64,000 nucleotides of DNA from Pagrus major (Eukaryota; Chordata; Actinopteri; Spariformes; Sparidae), in the NCBI RefSeq assembly GCF_040436345.1, contig NC_133224.1, positions 15,136,703-15,200,702 of the forward strand, read 5' to 3'. Below the pieces are notes generated by a model. It saw nothing but the letters and a program-made list of their open reading frames with translations. It was not told where the DNA came from and did no database searches. Position numbers and translations under genes: made by a program. Every line of letters starts with the position of its first letter. Within the stretch, counting starts at the first letter, position 1. This document shows, one piece after another, positions 1-12,071 of the stretch.

Positions 1-19
1 AGTGTACAAACAGATGTAC

Positions 20-3000
20 CTGGATCAAATGTTTGTGCAGTCTGTTGCAGTCCAGCAGGGGAAGCTCCTCTGGGAGAGACATCAACAAGTCCAACACTAT
101 AGCACTCTCTGAAGGACACATAACAATAACAGAAAAAAGGATTGATTTAAAGGCAGTGGTAGGGAAATGTCTATATATCGGTATCTGATAAATTTGAAAA
201 ACATTTTTTATTATTAATGTTTCCGAAACTGGAATTTCAGCTGACAACGACATCTAATAAAACACAGCCCTGGCTGCAGATGCGATGCAGCTCGATACCT
301 GTTCAGAGGGGATTTTGTATAGATCTGTCTGTACTGCGCGAAGGCAGACAGATGGACGGATTTGTTTTCTGTAGTCTCATTACAGAACTTGTTTGCAATT
401 GCTGTTTTGTAAAACATGTAAGCACTTTATAATTCAATTGTGGGACATTTAATGATGTATTTTATGTTGTAGAATGAAACTTGTAAATGTCTTAAGCCTG
501 TGGTTACCACATACATTATTTCAGGAATGTCACTTAAAACCCATTCTAAAAACCCATTGACATTGAGATGAGGGAACCGGATATGCAAAAATGCAAACCG
601 ATTATTGGGTTTTAGGACTCATGACTACGCCACTCTATAGCAAAACACATGAAACCATAATGCTATTATTGTTTTCTTTGGCACAGGCCATGGTATAGAA
701 AGGCAAAGTCCTGCTGATTCCTGTCTGCCCCATGGGACCTTATTTTGGAAAAAAAGGATACAGTAGTCAATGGCAAGGGACAAATAATGTATTGATCTCG
801 TTTTAATCATGCCATAAATGACACAAATTATGTGTGTAGTTTATAAAGATCATTTTGCAAGTCAAGAAAGTCAGTTAGTTGTAAAGATAGTAAAATACCC
901 TTTAGTTTTGTGTAAAACTGCTCAGTGAACTACATCGTTGTGCTCAATATACATCTCCAAAACCTACATGCCCATCACCTTGTCACAAATAAAGCATTAA
1001 AAAGGTAACAATCACAACAAGTCTGGACATATCAACAGCTGCAGTTATGTAAAGGGGAGCTGGTCAGTTTTGTGAGCTAGCTAATAAACGGGACTAGCTT
1101 TACAAGGCTTCAGTTATGAGACAGGACTGAAATGTAAGTGTTGGACTATTGGACATTCAAAGAACAAAGGTTTTTTCTCCCCCCCAATTGTGCGTCTAGT
1201 CTGTCTGGAGTTACCACATTGTGGTTGTATGCCTCCGCGCACCAGTCAAGTTGCTGTTCCTGAGCTGTAGCATTGAATAACAACCAGAACATTTTTTGAG
1301 GAATATTACCATGCATTTAACTTCTGACCTTCTGGATATCAAATGTCTAACTTCATAATTTTAACCATTTGCAGACATTTGTATGTCAAATTTTATGGTT
1401 ATTATCGCATGAATTCTTGAGTAATGGCCAAATATGTATTTTGTCCACCAAATTCTATTCAGTTCATCCTTCAGTCATAAGTCACAACACAACTGCAAAA
1501 GTCACAACACTCATGTCACAATCAACAGTCATGACACTTTAAGACACTTTTGACACTTTTAGATGATACCAAGCTGTGAATCTTCTACTCACCCATGGGG
1601 GATAGATAACAGTCTTCATTTGGCTTGTGGATGCAACTCAGGTAACGATAGATCCTCTCAAAGTCCACCACAGATTTGACACCGAACATCCTGCGACTGT
1701 CTTTAGTGCCAAACTTGCTGGTGTTACCAAACCTGGTATGAATTGCTGCAGCGGGTGTGGAAAGTGAGGGCGTGGAGTGGGTGAAGGAGGAACTAGAGGT
1801 GGCTGAACTGGAAGAGGCAACAGAGGATGGTGTAGTACTTGGGACTGGTGTTGGACTGGTGGCAGATGAGGAGAAGGGCGTGTGAGGCCTGGATAGAGTG
1901 GATTTGGTGGAGGTGGTGAAGATGGAGGTGGGGTGTTGCTCTGAGGGCTGCTGGGTATTCCGGATTACAGAACCGTCAACAATCTGAGTCTTCACCACTG
2001 CTGCAGAGCTAGAACTGGTTCCAACTTGCCTGGTAAGTGGGGTCATAGTCTGTGAGGCAGGATTTGGGTATGTAAAAGGCATGAGACTTTTTGCAGCACC
2101 TGGCTGGCAGGAGGTGACAGAAGACGGAGAGATGGCGCAGGCAGCAAGTGAGGTTCTAGCTGTGTTAGAAAGCTGTTGCTGGGGTGGAGGGATTTTGATG
2201 TTTGGCACTCTAACCACTGGTGCTGGAGACTTGAATCCCTGAAGAGGTTGGGCTGTGTTTGTGCTTGGACGCTCATCTGAGTAGGACCAAACACAGGATT
2301 ATACAAAGAACCTACATTCTTTAATATATATTTTGATAGTTTAATCAAAAGGCTCTTTCTGCCTGTGTTGGAGTGCACAGAGACACACACAGACCCAATG
2401 ACCTCTGACCTTAAGGAAGAAGGATTTCAAGAAAGACAAGGAACAGTACTGAGAAAACATGCCTGCCAACCACGGACTTTGCATCCTCATCCTTGTGTCA
2501 TAAGTCTATCAAGAGTCATAATTACTAATTTGGTTCCTCTCTCTCTTTTTTCTCCTTCTAGTCACAGCAAGTGTCTAAAATGGTCAGAACTATCATACTT
2601 GAATGAATAAATAATAAAATATATATATCTTGTGTTCAGAACACCAGATCATTTTAATATTATGAAACTCTGCTTCAATATCTGCTTATTTACAGGATTC
2701 AACTCTGCTATCTGATGAGTTTTAACACAATGATATTAGGAAATGCCAGTACAACCTGAATGTATTTGATGTTAACCAGTATTATTTACTTATGATTTGA
2801 GTTCTATTATCATCTATTATTTTAGATGGGCTCCACTGTTATATAATCCTAAAATACAGATGAGAACATGTTTATTTGTTATGTTACCTGTTACTCTGCC
2901 TTATTTGATTAATTCATCTTACAAGTGCTTACAGCCTCCATTGGTTCTTATGGCACGTTGCATATAATGATATCAGAATGAGTTTCCAATTTGCCGGCGC

Positions 3001-6000
3001 GTATAATTCAAATATTATTTTGTCAAATAAATCAAATAACTCCCCTTTAAGTAGAGGCCAGTTCTCCTTCCAGACAAAACAAGTGGCCAACAGGAGCTAA
3101 GCAAAGCTCCAGAATGAACTGAGAAGAAAGACTGCCAAGATTCCTTAAAGCGACATGAAAAAGCCCAATGTTTGCTATATGAATAATCATTACTTTTGCA
3201 ATCCTCCTTTTTATGTAGTTAACTTTTTGACTTTTGAAGACCAGGAAGTTCACTTTATCTTTATCCAATCCATTCCTCCCAGAGAAAAGTAGGAAATAAC
3301 CATGTTCATGCATTCTATCTGAGAATTCTTTTTTTTTTTTACATCTGTTAATTAGCATTTCAGTTCTGAAAGTAGTAGACACGGGTTTGTATAACCTCTG
3401 CTCGGTTTGGCTTTGATCTAAACGTAAGACCCGAGTGAACACGCTAAATTCCACCGCGTGAAGTATGACGTGTTATCAACATCCGGTGGTGGCGAGTAAA
3501 TGAGGAAGGAATTTGGGATGTGGTCTGTTAAGGAGGTTTTATTACTGGACTCAGTGTTGGAGACAGAGACCCGTTCAGTCCTATGAAAGCTGCTCAGGGG
3601 AGTTTTGAAGCCAAAAAGCTCGACGTCCTGGCTATGAAATACCTGGATCACAGACCAAGCCGGCTAACTTCCTGTTTAGCGCCCAGCTAACTTGAATGGG
3701 GATAAAATAATTTAATCCTGCTTTTCTAGACTTTCTAAATGTTATTGGACCGAATGGCTCAAATTATGATTTTGCAGTCATATTGTGGGGGTTGTGACGC
3801 TCAAAAGAATTTAACCAGCATTTTACAGACGCTTCTTTCACAATGGGTCTATTGTTGTTTTCTCTTCTGTTGCAACTGTTTCCAGCGCATTCGTGACGCC
3901 AAACGTGATGTCAGAGATAAAAATCATAGACGAGCTGACTTTCCTGTGGGAAGTGGGAATGGTGTCAATAGACAATTTTTTAGCAGGTCCACCCGAATCT
4001 ATGTGCCAAAGGGGTTATGAGTTTTGGACATAGCCAGAACATGTTACCCAAAGAGGCAGGAAATGCCCCACAACGGTTGCACAGGGGATCTTTATTTGGG
4101 TTGGAAAAGTTTATTATTGGAAAGATTAACCTTTGAAATATGGAGTTGATGCAACACTGAACTGTAAAAAGCCATGCCTGGTACAAATAGATGCTGAGTG
4201 CACCCCCTCCTGAGCCCTTATCTATTGCTCCTCTATTAAGCATATGCCCAAGTCCTCCTCCCATGCGGATTTCATAAAATTGTTTAGTCATATAGTTATA
4301 GATATATGATATGAACCCCCTAGATGACGGGTCTACAGAGAACAATGATTACATCTGCGCAGCCTATCTCTTATGTGGTTTAAATGCACATGGCTTTGGT
4401 CCTCATTTTAATCACAATATGTATTTTTCGTTTTAAAGCCTACTCTCATTGCAACAGAAACCTCCAAGCATGTTGTCTTTTTTTAAACCCCCATTTACAG
4501 TTTGATCAGAGGGAAAGTAATTAGGCCCTCTCAGACTTCTTTTATTTCTTAATTATCTTTGTGTTTTTAGTTCCAAAAAAAAAAATCCAACTATTCAATC
4601 AAATATGGATTTATTATGAAAGTAATGCAGTTACAATTTCAAGCTGTTTCAAGCACTTTATCTGAAATCCATGCACTTTTCAAACCTTAGAAAAAAAACA
4701 CATTAAAATTGTTTTTAAAAAGTGTTTTTAAGGATTTCCAGCACTCTTAGGAATCTCTGATGCGCCGGGCTGCCACACTGAGTCAAACCGAGTAGAGCTA
4801 GGCCAGCAGATGTAATGGAAAAACTGCAACAGAGGCCTACCTTGGACTGCCAAACGAGGCATTGGTCTCCAAGGCACAGTGCGACCAACAGGCCCATCTT
4901 TGTCTGAGGGCAGTCTGTGGACCTGAGGAGGGTCACAGTTCCGTAGGGTGCGAGGCTCAGTGGACGAGACTATCAGCATCTGAGAAACACGGGTTAGGTG
5001 CAGAAAGTTTTCAGATGTAACCTCAAGTGAAATTCACAGCAACAAAAAAAAGAGCAAAGATGCATCCTATCAATTTGTATGTTTCGACTTAAGCATCAAA
5101 ATGTAGTGGTATCCAAAGTTTTATCACCCCCCTTTGATAACACACCAACTGGAACTAAAAACACAAAGATAATAAAAACAATCTCTCCCACCCTGACTTA
5201 TCAGTATTGCAGTACCTGAGAGAAAGCAGTGGTAATTGGCTCTTCAAGTGTTCCAGCCACAGCAGAAGCCATGTGTGTCCACACCTCGATTGGCTTTCTG
5301 ACCTTCTTCTCCTCCCATCTCATCTTCTTTAACTTGAAGCTCACATGTGAGAATACTTTGTTCTTCAGCAATTCCACCATACACTGGACCTGAGGGTAGG
5401 AAGGGACAATCCTCAGGTCTTTCCACACATACAGCTACCCAAAGCAGTGTTTTCACTGAGGTGCTGACAAAATGCACAGTTTTGTACTAAAATGAATAGT
5501 TGCCAAACAGACAGGTTGATGGCATTCACTGGTTTGGATCAAATGTATATGTTTTGGATTGTAGGTCAGTAAACTCTTTCATTGATTTCTTTTTTTAACT
5601 TTGCAGTTTAAAGTATAACTATAGAACCAAACTGATTGAGGACATAAAATGCACCCATTCACGTACCATGTGTGTGAGTGTATGGTATAGGGATGGACCG
5701 ATATGGTTTTATCAACGCAGATAAATATACCTTTTATGAGCAATCAAGGAGATGATTTACTACAGTGTTCGAAGGTAATGCTTCCACTCCACTACATTTA
5801 TTTGATACCTTTGATTTATTATGGTACCCTGCAGATTAAGGTTATTCAGTTCTTTGTGTGCGGGACATTGAGTAAAACCACCGAGCACTGGCGTGAGACA
5901 GAAAGGATGCTGCATCAGAGCCAAAGAATTGTTTTAAATAATTCGTTTTTTCAGCACATCTCACTAAAAGGCACCTAAACAGAAAATGCTGAATATCAGG

Positions 6001-6360
6001 CCCAATAACCAGTCAGGCAGATAATCGGACTATCCCTAGAGTGAACAATAAATAACAAACTGCGTCTTGCATCTTTAGCCAGCTGGAACTACAGTGTGTT
6101 TGTAATATCCCTTCAAATATGTGAGACCCTGATGTAACAGTTACCTCTGAAATGGTCCGACTAGGAACGTATTTTGTCAGGAAAGCGTGGTCTATGTCTC
6201 CTTCGCCGCCGGTCCGGCTGAGCCTTCTCAGGGCATTCAGGAGCTTCCTCTGTTCCGCTCGGTGCCACTTTTTAGGGACTAGTTTATCTGAATGCTGCGG
6301 TACCGAGTCATGTTTTAAATTGCGATCTGGTTTAGTTCTTTTCCGAGGAGGCGGCTTCAT
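20..6360 (-). CDS. snapc2: snapc2, snRNA-activating protein complex subunit 2 (3' end outside window)
   Basis: SNAPC2 is a nuclear subunit of SNAPc, which binds the proximal sequence element of RNA polymerase II and III snRNA genes. Five coding exons are visible on the minus strand: 6360-6145, 5389-5216, 4979-4841, 2276-1593 and 108-20. All have AG acceptors and GT donors, and the phases join correctly (0, 0, 1, 1). The protein starts MKPPPRKR, as mammalian SNAPC2 does. Exon 1 holds a basic Myb-like helical stretch (KKWHRAEQRKLLNALRRL). Exon 2 has KPIEVWT and ends AFSQ, continuing in exon 3 with a TEP motif. Exon 4 ends in VDFERIYRYLS, and exon 5 reads ESAIVLDLLMSLPEELPLL. These blocks occur in the same order in the human protein. 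About 434 residues are present, more than the whole human protein (about 334), because exon 4 carries a long Ser/Thr/Pro-rich linker. The start ATG at 6360 is the first in the conserved frame. Exon calls rest on manual splice reading. Confidence 0.95.
109..1592 (-). other. snapc2 intron 4
   Basis: Intron between the Ser/Thr-rich exon and the last visible exon. It begins with a GTGAGT donor (1587-1592) and ends with a pyrimidine-rich tract and CAG at 109-111, both read on the minus strand. I see no coding sequence or recognisable element in it. Confidence 0.85.
2277..4840 (-). other. snapc2 intron 3
   Basis: Large intron with donor GTAGGC (4835-4840) and acceptor CAG (2277-2279) on the minus strand. 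It holds a Tx1/L1-type LINE fragment at about 3980-4345. The rest (2300-3980 and 4350-4840) is AT-rich, with no reading frame that I recognise. Confidence 0.85.
3980..4345 (-). mobile_element. Tx1/L1-type LINE fragment in snapc2 intron 3
   Basis: The minus-strand translation contains DPLCNRCGAFPASLGNMFWLCPKL-like sequence, given here as CNRC followed about a dozen residues later by HMFW/NMFW-C-P. This is the C-terminal cysteine motif found after the reverse transcriptase of fish Tx1/L1 LINEs. Only about 120 codons of this C-terminal part remain and the 5' portion is missing. It is a dead fragment embedded in an intron. The family call comes from recalled motif similarity. Confidence 0.65.
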
Positions 6361-6780
6361 CTCAAGTCACGTTGCTAATACAAACCAGGCTCACGTAACA
6401 ACAGGACGAGACTTGAAAGATTCATGAAACTAATATGACTAGTTCGTTTCGGCCAGCTAAGAGAGCTGTGTCTGTTACTGCGTCTCGCTGGATATAAACG
6501 TATTTTAACAATAATTCGCCTGTGTTCCGGTATAGCAGCAAGAAAAATACGACTTCCGTAGCAAGATTTTCAGAATAAAAGCGTTATCCCGCAAATGGAA
6601 CCGATTGAACATTTTACAAATCTGAAACTGAAACAACCTTTCAAACTTCATTTGCTCTTAGTAAAACGGGCAAAACAATTTTAGCATCAGTGGGTAATAT
6701 ATTTGTTAAATCCCTTTCGAATTGTTGATTAGGATTTCCTGGCTTTTAAACGTTTTATGCAGAATTAAAGTTCAAGTTCA
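6361..6780 (-). promoter_or_regulatory. snapc2 upstream region / probable 5'UTR and promoter
   Basis: This is the sequence directly 5' of the snapc2 start codon. I see no TATA box at a convincing distance. It is less repetitive than its surroundings and holds no other gene. A promoter is inferred only from position. Confidence 0.35.
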
Positions 6781-7095
6781 AAGTCGACTTTATTGTCAAA
6801 ACTGCAATATGTACAAGACATACAGAGAATTGAAATTGTGTTTCCCTCTGTCCAGACAGAAATAAGAAATATAAGAATATAAAATAAAATAGAAATATAG
6901 ATCTAAAAATAAAAATAAAAATAAAATATGTACAGCTAAGAGACATTCGGGAATATAAAGTCCGGAGATATAAATAGTGTGGAATAGGCATGTCAGTATT
7001 GGGATTGGATATAAATATAGATATAAATATGGCAGTTTGATATAAATATGACAGTATAAAATGGTGTAAACTGGTCTATGACAATGAAACATATA
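6775..7095 (+). repeat. retroelement-tail-like interspersed repeat with AT-rich stretch
   Basis: Begins with a TTCAAGTT..GACTTTATTGTCA block followed by ATGTACAAGACATACAGAG, a phrase typical of the 3' tails of fish non-LTR elements. It then degrades into a (WATAAATA)-like AT-rich tract. No coding part remains. Classification is from memory of similar fish repeats and is tentative. Confidence 0.45.
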
Positions 7096-7104
7096 CATAT
7101 ATTA

Positions 7105-7560
7105 CATATACGTTTTCAGACAGAGTAATGAAAAGATATGGCCAGTGTTGTAAAAGAAGTACCCAAAGGTCATAAGAAGTAACGATATCATATAACTTTG
7201 GTAAAAGTGAAAGTCACCCATACAAATAGTAGGGAAAGTCTTAAAGTATCTGATATTAAATGTACTTTATTATCAAATCGTCATTTTCTGGAAATAAATG
7301 TACTTAAGTAACAAAAGTACAAGGGAAAGTAATTATAAATATATTGACCTATATGTTTATAATATGACCAATTGTCAGAACTGATATTCAGCATTATCCT
7401 GATTATCAGAATGTGTGCTACTTTTGCTCTGATGCAGCATGTAGTGTAATCAAAGTTACCAGAGTTGTCAAATAAATGTAGTGGAGTAAAAGGTACAATA
7501 TTTGCCATATTTTATTTTCTTAAACTGTCAGTACATAAATGTACGATTTAAATTGAAGTG
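7105..7560. repeat. possible hAT-type MITE (TACTTAAGTA-rich)
   Basis: Non-coding stretch with AGAAGTACCCAAAGGTCAT near one end and repeated GTACTTTA, TACTTAAGTAAC and AAAGTACA words. These recall a common fish family of hAT-like MITEs built around TACTT/AAGTA. I could not define its ends or a target-site duplication. Confidence 0.35.
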
Positions 7561-7680
7561 TAAATAATGTTCTTCTAAACTCATTGACTTATCCATCAGA
7601 ACCACATAAACATTTTGAGTCTCTAATTAGGTACCATAATTTCTAGGCTGTCATCCCAGTACAGAGCATTTTGTCAAGCC

Positions 7681-7700
7681 ACACACACACACACACACAT
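7681..7700. repeat. (CA)n microsatellite
   Basis: Ten uninterrupted CA units. Confidence 0.95.
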
Positions 7701-8036
7701 GAATTTTAAGACATACAAAGTGCCAAAATAAAAAAGTGAACTGTCAGTCAAAGTTTTCCACCTTAATTTGAAGTCTAGGGGCCTAACTGCTTCCGGGATG
7801 ACAAGAAACGCATAAACTTTTCGCCCCGAATTAAAACCCTCAGGTATGGTTCACTCCTGCCAATAGCGAAATGAAAACTACCTGCAAGACAAAACTACGG
7901 GGAGGACATTCAGCGAATTCAAAAGCAAAATAGTCGGTTGAGAGAGCAAGCAAAAGCGGCACGCTGGCTATGTAGTTTTGCAACACAAAATCCAAACAAA
8001 GGGCGAAAAGAAAACTAAAGAAAGAAATAAAACAAT

Positions 8037-8118
8037 TGGCAGCGGTGGGATTCGAACCCACGCCCCCGAAGAGACTGGAGCCTTAATCCAGCGCCTTAGA
8101 CCGCTCGGCCACGCTACC
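8037..8118 (-). tRNA. tRNA-Leu (anticodon AAG)
   Basis: The 82-nt minus-strand sequence folds as a complete type II tRNA. The acceptor stem GGTAGCG pairs with CGCTGCC (one G-U pair) and the discriminator is A. Box A is TGGCCGAGCGGTC. The anticodon stem CTGGA/TCCAG encloses loop TTAAGGC with anticodon AAG. A long variable arm (CTCTTCGGGGGC) follows, and box B is GGTTCGAATCCC. A T-run about 4-7 nt beyond the 3' end can serve as the polymerase III terminator. There is no intron. All conserved bases look intact, so it is probably functional. Confidence 0.97.
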
Positions 8119-8223
8119 AACATCCATAAAGTGACCTTACAATCAATTAATATATGTAATATTCAACGAAACTGATTAGTTTGTTCTTGAAAGGTGACAG
8201 TAATGTTTTGATGTGGGCAGTCT

Positions 8224-8286
8224 ACATACACACACACACACACACACATACACACACACATACATACATACATACATACATACATA
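8224..8286. repeat. (CA)n/(CATA)n microsatellite
   Basis: CA units pass into CATA units and end directly at the TA that precedes the Tc1-like terminal repeat. Confidence 0.95.
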
Positions 8287-8731
8287 CACCGATCAGGCAT
8301 AACATTATGACCACCTGCCTAATATTGTGAAGGTTCCCCTTGTGCAGCCAAAACAGCTCTGGCCTGTCAAGACATGGACTTAAGACCTCTGAGGGTGTCC
8401 TGTGGTGTCTGGCACCAGGGTGTCTTATAGTGGATCCTCTGGGTCCTGTATGTTGGGGGTGGGGCCTCCATGGATCAGACCTGCTCCAGCACGTCTTACA
8501 GATGCTCGATCAGATTGGGATCTGGGGAATTTGGAGGCCCGGTCAACACGTTGGGCCCTTTATTGTGTTCCTCGAGCTGTTCCTGAGCAGTGTTTGCGGT
8601 GTGTCAGGGCACATTGTCCTGCTGGGGGCCCACTGCCATCGGGTAGTGTTGTTGTGATGAGGGGGTGTACTTGGTCCACAACAGTGTTTGGTTCGGTGGT
8701 TCTTGTCAAGTGGCATTCATATGAATGCCAG

Positions 8732-9524
8732 TGTTGCTTGGTGATTGACCGCGGCGCAGGCCATTGTTCTGCCACCTCTCTTGGCCTTCACTGTAGCTTT
8801 GCAGAGTGGTATGTATGAGTTCATTTTTCCAAAAATGTTGGTTTTAATATTTATTTGTGCACTAAATTATAGTTTGTGTGCCTTTCTTGTAGAGGCCCTG
8901 ATAAATGGTTGGCTGGTATTTAGCCATCTTTCCCGGGATCCACGCTGCTGTTTTGGCTCTACTTAAATGTTGGATGTCTTTGGCTTACCGTGACGACGTT
9001 CAGTTTGATTATACTCAGCCGTTGTGGCTCCCCCATGAACGTGTCCTGTCTGGAGCGTATTGTCAATTGAGCCGCTTTTTGGCTTGAGCTGCCTGGCTCC
9101 TCAGCGGGTGGTCACTCCTCTCATAAGGCTGCCCACTTCTGAGCTGGTTAAAGGGCATTCCACTGCTTTCAGTTTTAAGGAATAATTAGTTTCTATTTTG
9201 TTATTTAGTGTTTTGCATTTCTGTATTTTGTTTTCATTGTATTTTGCCACACCAGCTCTGTTTAGCACCCTATTGCATGTTTTAACTTGTTTTTTTGTGT
9301 TTTGGTTAGGTGCTGTTGGCCCGAGGTGGCAGTTTAATCCATGGTGGTGGTCCCCTTCACGAGTGTCCAGTGTGTGTGTGTGAGTGCAGTGTCACAGGTG
9401 TTTTAATTTACAGACCTTTCTACTTTTGATTTGCCTCTGCCGCCTTGTAAACCCCGGCCCTGCCCTTTAATCTCTGCTCCTGCATTGTGCTAATTTTTAT
9501 GTGATAATTTTATTATAGGTGACT

Positions 9525-9563
<39 letters not shown>

Positions 9564-9777
9564 GTGTGTGTGTGTGAACTTTTGATTATTTTTGCTGATT
9601 TACTTATGTGTTAAATAAAGTGTGCCCTCTTTAATTTAAAAAACCGTCTCTTGCCCCGTGGTATCATCGAACCTGTGTGACCTTATCCATTAAAAGTTAG
9701 CTTAGAATTTCCTGGGGGTGAAATTACCCCAGATGGCGTTGTCGCAACTCCATAGCTCCCCTCACCACCACGCCACA
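8732..9777 (+). mobile_element. LTR-like insertion (probable solo LTR, about 1.05 kb)
   Basis: This block interrupts otherwise collinear Tc1 sequence. It begins TG and ends CA, and is bounded by CCAG on both sides (8728-8731 and 9778-9781), consistent with a 4-bp target duplication. An AATAAA lies near 9614 in the plus orientation. There is no coding sequence, and a (GT)n tract sits at 9526-9576. TG..CA ends, the duplication, the polyadenylation signal and the lack of an internal region together suggest a solo LTR. The superfamily cannot be read, and other insertion types are not excluded. Confidence 0.6.
9526..9576. repeat. (GT)n microsatellite
   Basis: About 25 GT units with one interruption (CG). 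Confidence 0.95.
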
Positions 9778-9882
9778 CCAGCACCCAAGGTTTCCCAGCA
9801 GAACATTGCACTGTGATGAGATGATCAATGTTATTCACGTAAAAAAAAAAAAGTTTTTTAAATATATAAATATGTATGTATA

Positions 9883-9886
<4 letters not shown>

Positions 9887-9944
<58 letters not shown>

Positions 9945-9967
9945 TATGTATATATATATATATATAC
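9887..9967. repeat. (TA)n microsatellite
   Basis: Nearly pure TA alternation with a few C or G interruptions, adjoining the A-rich end of the Tc1 remnant. It can form cruciforms and is a typical Tc1 target. Confidence 0.95.
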
Positions 9968-11745
9968 ATTTCTTTTCAGTGAAACTAATGTACTGCTATT
10001 AAACATTGTACACTATGTAGGTTTTATACCATTAGCAGTGGAGGGAAATATATATATTACGGTGTGTTGTAATCTTTAATGTTATTCTGACCTGTCCAGC
10101 AGAAAGCAGTACACATCTGTAAACATTTCTCTATCCTCAGAGATTTCCATCTGGGAAAGGCAGCTCCAATGTTTATTATTGTTAATGCCCTCACTTGTCC
10201 CGATCTCTAGCGTCTTGGAGTTTTCATTTCTTTGAGAATTTTTCATGATCCTGTCATTTTTCTTGTACAAGCTAGTATGATTATCCATACTTTATCAGAT
10301 TGTGATTTCAAACTTCTCACAATACAGATTGTTTAGCAGGAAACAGCAGCCACTCGCTCTTCTTCTTCTTCGTCTTCCAACCAGGTCATTTCCAGCGGCC
10401 ATGCAAAACGTGAAAGGCCCTCACTAGCAACAGGTTTGTCCATTCTGGGCTACTGTAGAAACATGGAGGTGCAACATGATGACCTCTATGGACGGAGACT
10501 GGCTCCTTGTTTAGATATAAATGGCTCATTCTAAGGTAATGAATTCACAACAACTCTTATTTTCAGGAGATTATAGACTGAATAAAACATACTTATAAAT
10601 ATCACAATTTATTGCAATTTTTGTTTTCGCTGTTTTTTAACACTAGACCGTGGGAAAAAGTTGAATCATATAGTTCTAAAGACAATATATCATGTCCCAT
10701 TTCTAATAACAATGCACATCACATGTCAGTCAGTCTTTTTGGTTTTTGTATCTGCAGCATTATTGTTATACTCCATATAGAAGTGTTAAACAAAACACTT
10801 TCTGCTAGATTTAGCAGTTGGAGCTCATCAAGCTAGTGCCGTGAGTATGTTTAAAGTTTGAAGTTGCTGTAGCAGAGTAGCAAAGTAGCAGATTAAAGCT
10901 AGTTAACAATGTTAAGGCAGCAGTTATTAGTACATTTCCACAGATCACATGGCATGCTGTATTGACTGTAGGTATGAGCACACGTTTTATGTTAAGCTTG
11001 AGAGGTAAAATGGATAATTTATTCACATAATATTATCTCAGTCACAATGCTAATTTCTATCAGCACATTAATGGTACACATTCAAATTTCTCAGTTCAAG
11101 ACCAGCATTGTGAATCCCAGTGAAATATGGTCTAAATGTGAATGTGTATTAATGTTTTCAAATAGTCGATAATAAACTTTCATATTTGAACCAGTTGTGA
11201 ACGTCTTTTCAACAGTTACGATGGACGTTTGCAAATGTCTTTTCAATGGAAAAATTCTTACCAGACTGTTCCTGTCTTAATAGAAATACAATAAATATCC
11301 ATCTTTATTAATCAACATTGAAATTGTTGTAAAATCCTGATATAGATTACTGAATAAAGATACTATGATTATAGACTGGCTGTAGATTGCAAATTGAAGA
11401 GAGAGAAAATAATAATCAGTTTTCTCTCAAGTCCTGTATAACTAGCTAGTCCTAGCACAGTGATATCTAAATTATTAATACCTACTATGATCAGGTCAGC
11501 TGATAATACATAGCTGAAGCAAGTGTTCCCAGTGGAGGGAAGTGTTCCCCATGAAGAAACCTTTCTTTGGATTGTCCTAACATTGGCAAGAACACAAGAT
11601 TTACAGACAATGAAGTTTAATTCAGCTGTCGACGAGAGCAGTAACTGCAACTGAAGCTCACAAAAACAAAGCAGAGCTCACTTACACTTATTATGGTTTG
11701 CATTGGCTTTTGGTTGAATATGTAGGTACTGGATTTTTTCCCCCT
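9968..11745. other. gene-free stretch with degraded repeats
   Basis: No exon or RNA gene is recognisable. The part 10390-10560 (GCAAAACGTGAAAGGCC, ACATGGAGGTGCAACATG, ATATAAATGGCTCATTC) resembles a common fish MITE. The part 11085-11215 is a repeat with a second copy at about 36605-36745. The remainder is unassigned AT-rich sequence. Confidence 0.5.
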
Positions 11746-12071
11746 CTAAGATAGAGCAAGAACTGTTGTGGTATCACTGGAGAAGCCAAGGAGAAACAAA
11801 GTTACTTGAATTGCACACGAGAAAACGAAAAGCTTAACAACACTAGTAAATGCATTTAGCTGTGAGGCCATGTACCACATCACAAGGATGAAATAATCTG
11901 GCAGCGAGTAGAGCGAAGACCAAAGTATTTGATCAGGTGTGTGAGGGGGAGCTGCTCTGGACATTAGAGAAAACCACGCCCAGCCTCTGCAGCGCACCCC
12001 TGGTAGTACACAAGCTCAACAAACAACACCAAAACAACCAAAACCCCACATCAAAAGTTCAGATCATGACA
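11746..12071 (-). mobile_element. possible solo LTR of a Ty3/Gypsy element
   Basis: Read on the minus strand, the sequence starts TGTCATGATCTGAACTTT and then has GAGGCTGGGCGTGG and CACACACCTG. The same three blocks occur in the same order in the LTR at 17884-18092 (TGTTATGATTGGACTTT, GAGGCTGGGCATGG, CACACACCTG). No gag or pol adjoins it. The far end is not clearly defined (a TGTAGG..CCTACA limit at 11721 is possible), and no target duplication was found. Confidence 0.45.

Larger units (their letters stand above)
8287..9838 (-). mobile_element. Tc1-like transposon remnant, split by a later insertion
   Basis: Starts at a TA with the terminal sequence CACCGATCAGGCATAAC. The minus strand of 8330-8731 is the C-terminal half of a Tc1/IS630 transposase. 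In the corresponding frames it gives a decayed version of the SPDLNPIEHLW region and the terminal SMPRR..AVL..GGPT block. The transposase sequence resumes at 9778-9810 (CACCCAAGGTTTCCCAGCAG) and ends with the non-coding phrase GATGAGATGATCAATGTTAT at 9814-9833. The N-terminal half and the right terminal repeat are gone, and the right side is replaced by A-rich and (TA)n sequence. The gene is broken by frameshifts and by the insertion at 8732-9777. Confidence 0.8.

Noticed and set aside
7840-8061. 73-codon minus-strand open frame overlapping the tRNA
   Set aside because: It runs out of the tRNA gene into flanking DNA and has no features of a protein.
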